Made by a program: the position numbers and the translations under genes. 14,031 bases of DNA from an uncultured Clostridia bacterium (GTDB taxonomy: Bacteria > Bacillota > Clostridia > Lachnospirales > Lachnospiraceae): contig CALASV010000320.1 of assembly GCA_937888895.1 (NCBI GenBank), forward strand, positions 1-14,031. Reading direction: 5' to 3'. This document shows positions 5,621 to 11,776 of this stretch, one piece after another (within the stretch, counting starts at the first letter, position 1; each line of letters starts with the position of its first letter). The notes under the pieces were generated by a model that searched no databases, was not told the origin of the DNA, and was given only the letters and a program-made list of their open reading frames with translations.

Positions 5621-6859
5621 ATGAAAGTAACTTCCGTAAAAGGAACAAACGACTATTTACCAAAGGAAACTGCCCTGCGTGACTATTTACAGGGAAAAAT
5701 TTTAGAAACCTATCGTTCTTGTGGTTTTGAACGTATTACTACCCCTATTTTAGAAGATATTGAAAACTTAGATAAAAGTGAAGGAGGAGAAAACTTAAAC
5801 TTATTATTTAAAGTATTAAAGCGTGGAGAAAAATTAACAGAAGCTATCGAAAGTGGTAATCCAAAAGAATTATCCGATATTGGCTTACGTTATGATTTAA
5901 CATTACCATTATCTCGTTACTATGCTTGTAATCGTAGTAAATTAAACACTCCTTTTAAAGTAATTCAGTTAGACCGTGTATTTCGTGCAGAACGTCCTCA
6001 AAAAGGTCGTTTACGCGAATTTGTACAATGTGATATTGATATTTTAGGTTCTTCTTCCATCAACTGTGAAGTAGAATTGATTGATACAACAGCAAAAGCA
6101 TTACTTGCGATTGGCATTGAAAATTTCAAAGTTCGTATTAACGACCGTCGTATTTTGAAAAACTTAATTACTTCTGCTGGATTTACTTTAAAAGATGCTG
6201 ATAGTGTATGTATCACTTTTGATAAGTTAGATAAAATCGGAACAGAGGGTGTTCGCAAAGAATTGTTAGAAAAAGGCTTTGCCAAAGATGTTGTCGAAAA
6301 ATTCGTTACTATGATGGAGAACCGTCCATTTACATTAGAACATGCTAGAACTTACTGTACAGATACCGAAGCAATTGATAGTGTAGATTCTATTATCAAT
6401 CTCATTCATCAATTATCCAACAATCGTTATGAAATTGAATATGATTGCTCTCTCGTTCGTGGACAAGGCTATTACACAGGTACCATTTTTGAAGTAGAAT
6501 CTTTAGATTTTGGTAGTTCTATTGCCGGTGGTGGTCGTTACGACAATATGATTGGAAAATTTATTGGCGAAAGTGTACCAGCAGTAGGTTTCTCGATTGG
6601 ATTCGAACGTATTGCTAGTATTTTAATGGATAAACAAACTTCCATTCAAGCATCTAAAAAGAAACTCGCTGTTATTTACCCCGCAAACGATGTTGTCAAT
6701 GCGATTAAAAAAGCTGATGAATACCGTTCAGAATATGACGTTACATTATTTGAAAAACCAAAGAAAGTTGGAAAATTATTTGGTAAATTAGAAGATGTCG
6801 GCTTTTATGCTTGCTTGATTACAGATGAATCTGGAGAATTAAAAGTATTACAAAAATAA
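5621..6859 (+). CDS. hisS: Histidyl-tRNA synthetase
   Basis: A 412-residue class II synthetase that charges tRNA-His in the cytoplasm. The class II core is clear: GLRYDLTLPLSRYYA at 88-102; motif 2 RVFRAERPQKGRLREF..CDIDILG at 119-143; the HisA-type signature LVRGQGYYTGTIFEV at 278-292; AGGGRYD at 302-308; and motif 3 GFSIGFERI at 323-331. Residues 346-412 form a short, divergent anticodon-binding domain. In the signature loop the common RGLDYYTG reads RGQGYYTG, although the arginine (R280) is kept. An ATP phosphoribosyltransferase regulatory subunit (HisZ) is less likely because these catalytic motifs persist and no his operon genes adjoin. The ATG at 5621 is chosen over the ATG inside the terminator, as AAAGGAG at 5605-5611 precedes it. 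The restriction gene follows by 28 bp. Confidence 0.9.
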   Translation: MKVTSVKGTNDYLPKETALRDYLQGKILETYRSCGFERITTPILEDIENLDKSEGGENLNLLFKVLKRGEKLTEAIESGNPKELSDIGLRYDLTLPLSRYYACNRSKLNTPFKVIQLDRVFRAERPQKGRLREFVQCDIDILGSSSINCEVELIDTTAKALLAIGIENFKVRINDRRILKNLITSAGFTLKDADSVCITFDKLDKIGTEGVRKELLEKGFAKDVVEKFVTMMENRPFTLEHARTYCTDTEAIDSVDSIINLIHQLSNNRYEIEYDCSLVRGQGYYTGTIFEVESLDFGSSIAGGGRYDNMIGKFIGESVPAVGFSIGFERIASILMDKQTSIQASKKKLAVIYPANDVVNAIKKADEYRSEYDVTLFEKPKKVGKLFGKLEDVGFYACLITDESGELKVLQK

Positions 6860-6887
6860 TCGAAATATAATAAAGGAGAATTTTATT

Positions 6888-7679
6888 ATGGCGATATGGA
6901 AAGAATTTGAAATAGAATGTACCGAATATCTTAATAAAAAATTTGGTGCATACGCAAATTTTATTCATCAAGGTGGTTCTGATTCTACTATACCAGATAT
7001 CTTAGTAAAAACAAATAGTGGAAATACCTTTTATATTGATGCAAAACATTCTCCTGCCCAATGTGGACAATTTGTTTTACTTCCTAATCTCGAAACAAAA
7101 ACTTTTGAATATAGTCATCAAAATGTAACTCAATTCAATCCATATACTGAAATGATTATAACATTTATGAATGAAAATTTTGATGAATTTAAAGCAACTG
7201 GAACATCTGGCAAAGATATTAATATACCAAATAGTTCTAATATCTTTGCAAATTGGATTATTCAAACTTACAAAGAAAAAGGTGTCAAATTCTTTATAAC
7301 AAATGGTTATACCATTTTACCTATTGACCATTTCCTTGAGTATTTTGATGTTACAGCTAAGTATCGAATTAAAAGAAGTGGTTCTAGTAATGTTGGAAAA
7401 AGTAAACTTGAATCTGTAAAAAATTACATTAATTCACATGACTATATTATCACCAATTCACGTATTGCAGGTGATAAACTATTCATAGCTTCTCCTCAAC
7501 AATTACATGAACAACGTTTTTTGCTTCGTGGAATTGAATATATGTTCTCCCTTCGTGAAAACGAATATGAACTTAGAAAACTTTCCAACACATATAATGC
7601 TAATGTTATTTTTTCAATTAAATATAAATCAACAGTACCAGGAATGACTGACAATAATTTCATTTATTGTTTAATGTAA
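6888..7679 (+). CDS. hhaIR: Type II restriction endonuclease, HhaI-like (predicted GCGC)
   Basis: A 263-residue protein resembling R.HhaI (about 258 aa) as I recall it: the opening WKEFE..C..YLNK, SDST..DIL, FYI(D/E)AK followed by S/P..QCGQFVL, a central NWI..YKEKGVKFFIT, YRIK(R/K)SGS, and a C-terminal LSNTYNANVIFSI. The PD-(D/E)XK site is P36-D37 then D51-A52-K53. The product would cut unmethylated GCGC DNA; the specificity is inferred from the paired methyltransferase. The ATG has AAGGAG 9 bp upstream. The gene lies 28 bp after hisS with no promoter or terminator between, so it is probably cotranscribed with hisS. It is full length with no frameshift. The methyltransferase gene converges on it. 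Confidence 0.88.
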   Translation: MAIWKEFEIECTEYLNKKFGAYANFIHQGGSDSTIPDILVKTNSGNTFYIDAKHSPAQCGQFVLLPNLETKTFEYSHQNVTQFNPYTEMIITFMNENFDEFKATGTSGKDINIPNSSNIFANWIIQTYKEKGVKFFITNGYTILPIDHFLEYFDVTAKYRIKRSGSSNVGKSKLESVKNYINSHDYIITNSRIAGDKLFIASPQQLHEQRFLLRGIEYMFSLRENEYELRKLSNTYNANVIFSIKYKSTVPGMTDNNFIYCLM

Positions 7680-7713
7680 AATTTATATATTAATCTAAAA
7701 TATATCAACAAGC

Positions 7714-7818
7714 GATGTTGCAAAATGAAAAATTTAATCAAAATATAATAATTATCTTTGACAATCCTATATATTTTGAAGATATCTTTCATTTTGTAAC
7801 ATCTTCTCTATATTTTTT
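7714..7818 (+). terminator. Long two-stem hairpin between convergent R and M genes (copy 2)
   Basis: The outer stem 7714-7730/7787-7803 has 17 pairs with one G-T. A symmetric 7/7 internal loop follows, then a perfect 10-bp inner stem (7738-7747 with 7770-7779) and a 22-nt apical region. T6 lies at 7813-7818. It can terminate the nuclease transcript on the plus strand. The minus-strand side has no T-run after it. Same plan as the hairpin at 626-723. Confidence 0.7.
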
Positions 7819-7823
7819 CTCTT

Positions 7824-8813
7824 TTATTTATTATTTTTTCTTTCCAATGCTTCTCCAATTTCTACTGCTATAAACTGTAACACATCAATCACTACCGAAT
7901 TTCCAAATTGTTTATATGCTTGAGTAGCATTCTTACAAATCTTATACGAATCAGGATACCCCATAATTCTCGCACATTCGCGTGGATGTAACTTTCTTGT
8001 CTTTCCATTAATGAAATAACCTCCTGTTTTTGCAAAAATACCTCCACCATATGCTGAAAGAGTAATTGCAATTCCTTTTGTACTATAAATTCTTTCTCCT
8101 TGTCCCCCTTTATTAACAATACCTAATCGAATAGCTTTATTACTATATTGCGTATCTTCAATCCCATTATAATAAGTATCCTGCCTTTCAACATACAAAT
8201 CTTTTACCATCTCCTCATCATCAAGAAGAAAATCTTCCACATGATGTGTTAATATAAATGGCTTTGGATATACAAAAGAATCAACCATTAAATCATTTCT
8301 AAAACATACCATATAAATTCTTTCACGTTTTTGAGGAACACCATAATCTACTGCATTCAAAACTTTTGCATAAAAAATATACCCTAATTCCTCCATAGTG
8401 CCTCTAACAACTTCTAATGTTTTTCCATCATCATGGGTGGCAAAATTTTTCACATTTTCCATAAAAACTACTTTTGGTTTTTTTGCTTTCACAATCCTTG
8501 CTACATCAAAAAATAACGTTCCTCGACTATCTTCAAAACCTCTTTGTTTTCCACTAATAGAAAATGCCTGACAGGGAAATCCTGCACAAAGAATATCATG
8601 GTCAGGTATTGTATTTTCATCAACTTGGGTAATATCTCCTTCTGGAGTATCTCCAAAATTATTCTCATACACTTTTTGTACTGGAATATCCCATTCACTC
8701 GAATAAACACAAGAGGCACCTAAAGACTCTAAAGCAATTCTAAATCCACCTAATCCAGCAAATAAATCTATAAATGAATATCCCTTTAATGATTTTTTTT
8801 CAATATCAATCAT
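7824..8813 (-). CDS. hhaIM: DNA (cytosine-5) methyltransferase, M.HhaI-like
   Basis: A 329-residue C5 methyltransferase, nearly the length of M.HhaI (327). Motif I FIDLFAGLGGF is at 14-24, motif IV GFPCQAFSISG with catalytic C81, ENV with E119, QKRERIYM from 161, RKLHPRECARIMGYPDSY at 273-290 and QFGNSVV at 302-308. Numbering of C81, S87 and E119 coincides with M.HhaI. The recognition segment KGGQGERIYST keeps the residues equivalent to Q237 and R240, so methylation of the internal C of GCGC is a strong inference. The start is ATG at 8813 with AAGGAG eight bases upstream; the open frame extends 20 codons further but only through the promoter. It has its own strong promoter, which suits expression of protection before the nuclease. 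Confidence 0.96.
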   Translation of the reverse strand: MIDIEKKSLKGYSFIDLFAGLGGFRIALESLGASCVYSSEWDIPVQKVYENNFGDTPEGDITQVDENTIPDHDILCAGFPCQAFSISGKQRGFEDSRGTLFFDVARIVKAKKPKVVFMENVKNFATHDDGKTLEVVRGTMEELGYIFYAKVLNAVDYGVPQKRERIYMVCFRNDLMVDSFVYPKPFILTHHVEDFLLDDEEMVKDLYVERQDTYYNGIEDTQYSNKAIRLGIVNKGGQGERIYSTKGIAITLSAYGGGIFAKTGGYFINGKTRKLHPRECARIMGYPDSYKICKNATQAYKQFGNSVVIDVLQFIAVEIGEALERKNNK

Positions 8814-8841
8814 TATAAAAACTCCTTTTTCATTTTCTACA

Positions 8842-8870
8842 ATTATAGTACAGTATACTACAATTCTCAA
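8842..8870 (-). promoter_or_regulatory. Strong sigma-A promoter of the methyltransferase gene
   Basis: On the minus strand TTGAGA (8870-8865), a 17-bp spacer and TATAAT (8847-8842). The spacer contains the palindrome AGTATACT, a possible operator, and the expected start lies about 20 bases before the ribosome binding site. Confidence 0.85.
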
Positions 8871-8900
8871 CAAAAACTATTTTTAAAATTATTCCATTTG

Positions 8901-8942
8901 AAATAAAAAAGCCAATAAACTAAAACCTAGCTTACTGGCTTT
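8901..8942 (-). terminator. Intrinsic terminator of the MATE gene
   Basis: AAAGCCAATAA (8908-8918) and TTACTGGCTTT (8932-8942) form an 11-pair stem whose single mismatch on the plus strand becomes a G-U pair in minus-strand RNA. A run of T follows on that strand. Confidence 0.85.
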
Positions 8943-8950
8943 CTTTTTTA

Positions 8951-10306
8951 TTATCCAAAACTCTTTGCCCAATCGGTCTTTAACAAGAATATGACAAACA
9001 CAATACCACTTAACGACCATGTTAATGGATATGCCCATGAAATCATATAAAATTCATTGACAAATCTTAATGCTGTTGTTACATATAAAATTCTAACACC
9101 ACACCAAAATACTAACATCGTTATCATTGGCACAATTGCCTTTCCACAACCACGAAGTACACCTGCTGCACAATTAGAAAATGCTAATAAGAAAAAGAAC
9201 AGACATACCACTCGCATATGCATTTGTCCATAAGCAATGGCTTCTGGTGTATCAACAAAAATTCGCAATACATATTTTGCTCCGAAAAACATGGCAATTC
9301 CTACGATTTCTGCCATTACCATACCTGCAATTAAACCAAGGAATGCTCCTTTTTTTGCTCGTTCTGGCTTACCTGCTCCTAAATTTTGACTAATAAATGT
9401 AGGTAATGTCATAGATACACTCATAATTGGTAAAAATGCAATTCCTTCTAATTTTGCAAATGCACCATATCCAGACATTGCATAAGGTCCAAAACTATTG
9501 ATATTCGTCTGTACTACCATGTTTCCAATACTAATAACAGAGTTTTGTACTCCTGTTGGCAAACCTTGACGAATGACTTCTAACATTACTTTCTTATGGA
9601 ATTTTAATTTTCTAAAATCCAATCGTATTGTTTCATCTTCATTTCTACACATTTGAATAATACAAAGTACTGCACTTAACCCTTGTGCAATTACCGTTGC
9701 AATACCTACACCAGCTACACCCATATCAAATGCTATTACAAAAATAAGGTCTAACACAATATTTGTAATAGAAGAAATAGCTAAATAATATAATGGACGA
9801 AGACTATCTCCTAATGCTCTTAAAATCGACATACCAATGTTATACATAATAACAGTAGATACACCAGCAAAATAAATCGTAAAATAAGTACGGGAACTTG
9901 GCATTACTTCTTCTGGAACTTTCATCCAAACTAATAAATGTGGAACAAGAAGTAGTCCAACAATTGTGGAGGCAATTGAAGCAATGATGCCAAACAAGAA
10001 ATTCGTATGTATTGCTTTTTGTATCATTTCCTTATTACCAGCTCCTACATAACGGGAAATAATAACACCACCACCAATACCAATACCATTAAAAAAACCA
10101 ATAATTAAAAACACCAAACTACCTGTGGAACTAACTGCTGCAAACGCATTATTATCTGCAAAATTTCCTACAACCCAAGCATCTGCCATGTTGTAAAACT
10201 GTTGCAACAATTGTCCAAAAAAGATTGGTACTGCAAAAGAAATCATTCCTTTTACAATTGGACCATTCGTCAAATCGACTTTTGCCTTTTGTTGCTTCCC
10301 AAACAT
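8951..10306 (-). CDS. MATE family multidrug efflux transporter
   Basis: A 451-residue, highly hydrophobic protein with about 12 predicted membrane helices in two related halves. The N-terminal half opens with DLTNGPIVKGMISFAVPIFFGQLLQQFYNMADAWVVG split over the first helix, and contains ISRYVGAGNKEMIQKA; the second half repeats the pattern with GLPTGVQNSVISIGN and ISQNLGAGKPERAKKGA. This is the NorM/MepA/DinF type of exporter that uses Na+ or H+ gradients to extrude cationic compounds; the substrate cannot be read from sequence. AGGAGG lies 8 bp before the ATG. It is a single-gene unit closed by the hairpin at 8908-8942, with a palindrome upstream that could be an operator. Confidence 0.95.
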   Translation of the reverse strand: MFGKQQKAKVDLTNGPIVKGMISFAVPIFFGQLLQQFYNMADAWVVGNFADNNAFAAVSSTGSLVFLIIGFFNGIGIGGGVIISRYVGAGNKEMIQKAIHTNFLFGIIASIASTIVGLLLVPHLLVWMKVPEEVMPSSRTYFTIYFAGVSTVIMYNIGMSILRALGDSLRPLYYLAISSITNIVLDLIFVIAFDMGVAGVGIATVIAQGLSAVLCIIQMCRNEDETIRLDFRKLKFHKKVMLEVIRQGLPTGVQNSVISIGNMVVQTNINSFGPYAMSGYGAFAKLEGIAFLPIMSVSMTLPTFISQNLGAGKPERAKKGAFLGLIAGMVMAEIVGIAMFFGAKYVLRIFVDTPEAIAYGQMHMRVVCLFFFLLAFSNCAAGVLRGCGKAIVPMITMLVFWCGVRILYVTTALRFVNEFYMISWAYPLTWSLSGIVFVIFLLKTDWAKSFG

Positions 10307-10344
10307 ATTTTTTGCCTCCTTTTTGTTTTGGTCACTCTTATATT

Positions 10345-10370
10345 AAAAACGAACTACTTCGTCCGTTTTT
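10345..10370. promoter_or_regulatory. Imperfect palindrome upstream of the MATE gene
   Basis: AAAAACGAAC (10345-10354) and GTCCGTTTTT (10361-10370) are inverted with one mismatch around TACTTC. Near it a TATAAG-like -10 (10342-10337, minus) leads toward the MATE gene. It could be a TetR/MarR-type operator, or a hairpin in minus-strand RNA where the mismatch becomes G-U. Confidence 0.4.
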
Positions 10371-10467
10371 TACAAAATAACAAATTTTACTACATCATAA
10401 TAATTGTAACTCTTATTTTTTTATGCGTCAAGCTAAGTCAAAAAGGAGTTTCTAAATTTATTATAAA

Positions 10468-10509
10468 ATGTCAATCGGATATTCGCAATTCGCTTTGCTA
10501 CTTGCTCAT
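10468..10509. repeat. Dispersed repeat, copy C
   Basis: This 42-bp block matches 1242-1283 at 36 positions without gaps. The motif GCTCATAA, with which it ends, recurs at 10531-10538 before the long hairpin, suggesting the repeat unit is longer here and includes 10510-10600. Confidence 0.8.
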
Positions 10510-10537
10510 AACCGAATAGCTACTATCGTAGCTCATA

Positions 10538-10593
10538 AAATAAGTCCTCACCCACCACTTAATGCTCTACGCATCCCTCGTGGGGACTTATTT
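10538..10593 (-). terminator. Long hairpin after the cadD remnant
   Basis: AAATAAGTCCTCAC (10538-10551) pairs with 10580-10593 over 14 bp with one U-G, around a 28-nt apical region. Minus-strand RNA ends in TTATTTTAT after it, so it may act as a terminator. It is physically joined to the dispersed repeat. Confidence 0.6.
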
Positions 10594-10600
10594 GATTTGG

Positions 10601-11051
10601 TTAAATCGCTTCCAAAATAATATAAATACCTAGACAAATCAGTACAACAGGCACAATAATCTGTTTATACTTCAATAAAAATTTTCGCAAATAAGGTAAA
10701 CTAGACAATGTTTTTCCTAAAAAACACCAACAAAAAACCTTTGGATAATTCTGGTTGTTCTTCTTCATCATTCTCAGATTCGTTTTTGAAATATCCCACC
10801 CCTTCTTTGATACCAATTGCAATTGGTATCAAGCCTAAAAATCCAATATACTGTTCTGGTACAAATTGCAAACCATACGCTCCAAAACAACTAAGTAATA
10901 CCAAAATTCCAATTCCAACATACTTACCAGCAAAAATAGATTGTACTTGTTTTTTTGTCGTCGCTTGAGCAAAAAACAACATATCTAAAAATAAATCATC
11001 AATTGTTGTAGCAATAAAACACATAATTGATGCAATTACTACTTCTATCAT
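10601..11051 (-). pseudogene. cadD: Broken cadmium-resistance (CadD) family transporter
   Basis: The N-terminal part, from ATG 11051 with AAAGGAG upstream, is typical of CadD-type exporters: MIEVVIASIMCFIATTIDDL, then LFFAQATTKKQVQSIFAGKY and a hydrophobic GLIPIAIGIKEG. It reads to about residue 104 (PELSK) and then leaves the family pattern, ending at 10701. In another frame the C-terminal portion resumes from about 10738 with WCFLGKTLSSLPYLRKF and IIVPVVLICLGIYIILEAI, stopping at 10601. Intact CadD proteins have about 190-205 residues, so some 50-60 residues containing the conserved central helices (the FANGGDN region) are missing at the junction, together with a frame change. A sequencing error cannot explain the deletion. 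It is most probably non-functional. Confidence 0.8.
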
Positions 11052-11123
11052 ATTCCGTTCTCCTTTGTTTTTTGTTTTCATTGTACCACAATATAAATTC
11101 TAAAAACAATCTCTTATTTCTCA

Positions 11124-11152
11124 TTGACTGTTAAAAATATCCCTATTATAAT
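11124..11152 (+). promoter_or_regulatory. Sigma-A promoter of the Uma2-like gene
   Basis: TTGACT (11124-11129), a 17-bp spacer and a perfect TATAAT (11147-11152). The start would fall at or just before the ribosome binding site, so the leader is very short. Confidence 0.85.
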
Positions 11153-11176
11153 AAACTTAGAAAGGAAGTGATTATT

Positions 11177-11731
11177 ATGGCATTAGCTCAAATGCAACTT
11201 TATACAGAAGAAGACTACTATAATTTACCAGAAACAATACGAGCAGAATTAATTGATGGTTATCTTATTTATAACCAAGCTGCTCCAAGTAGAATTCATC
11301 AAACTACATTAAGCGAATTACATGCTACCATTCACAATTATATCAAATCAAAAAATGGTGCTTGTCGTGTTTATCCTGCTCCATTTGCTGTAAAATTACA
11401 AAAAAATAAAAATACGATTGTTGAACCTGATATTAGTGTCATTTGTGACCGTAATAAATTAACAGAACGTGGATGTAATGGTGCTCCTGATTGGATTATC
11501 GAAATCATTTCTCCTAGTAATTCTAGTCATGACTATATCACAAAACTTGGGTTATATGCAGATGCCGAAGTTAGAGAATATTGGATTGTAGATCCTATCA
11601 AAGAGAGAGTATTGGTATATTATTTAGAACAAATGAATTTCAAAGTAGAAATTTATACCTTTCAAGATACCATTAAAGTCAATATTTATGATGACTTCTC
11701 TATTAATTTTTCAGAACTTAACTTGCAATAA
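11177..11731 (+). CDS. Uma2 family (DUF820) putative PD-(D/E)XK nuclease
   Basis: A 184-residue protein of the Uma2/DUF820 family, restriction-endonuclease-like fold. Visible family landmarks: YTEEDYYNLPE near the N-terminus, AELIDG with E24, IVEPDISVI with D85, PDWIIEIISPSN with E109, HDYITKLGLYADAEVREYWIVDP with K123, and a C-terminal beta segment. These acidic and lysine residues fit a PD-(D/E)XK site. Biological role is not established for the family, and it is often multicopy in genomes. The start is set at ATG 11177, with GAAAGGAAG about ten bases upstream; a GTG at 11168 overlaps that site. Single-gene unit with a strong promoter and a shared bidirectional terminator. Confidence 0.9.
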   Translation: MALAQMQLYTEEDYYNLPETIRAELIDGYLIYNQAAPSRIHQTTLSELHATIHNYIKSKNGACRVYPAPFAVKLQKNKNTIVEPDISVICDRNKLTERGCNGAPDWIIEIISPSNSSHDYITKLGLYADAEVREYWIVDPIKERVLVYYLEQMNFKVEIYTFQDTIKVNIYDDFSINFSELNLQ

Positions 11732-11733
11732 TA

Positions 11734-11771
11734 ATTCCCCACTTCTCATTGTTACATTTGAAGTGGGGAAT
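11734..11771. terminator. Bidirectional terminator between the Uma2-like gene and lacZ
   Basis: ATTCCCCACTTC (11734-11745) and GAAGTGGGGAAT (11760-11771) form a perfect 12-bp stem with a 14-nt loop between convergent stop codons. T-runs on either side are short. Confidence 0.8.
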
Positions 11772-11776
11772 CTATT

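Noticed and set aside
5491..5621. T-box leader before hisS
   Set aside because: The space is only 130 bp and no T-box bulge sequence such as TGG near an antiterminator or a specifier stem could be found; the hairpin fits an rpsT terminator.
8814..8873. 20-residue N-terminal extension of the methyltransferase
   Set aside because: The extension overlaps the consensus promoter; AAGGAG precedes the ATG at 8813 and M.HhaI has the same shorter N-terminus.
10202..10519. 105-codon plus-strand frame over the MATE start
   Set aside because: It overlaps the MATE gene and AT-rich intergenic repeat DNA, with no start signal and low-complexity translation.
11177..11731. Uma2-like gene as part of a defence system with the HhaI-like pair
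   Set aside because: It lies 3 kb away behind a MATE gene and a pseudogene, with its own promoter and terminator; Uma2 genes are common singletons.
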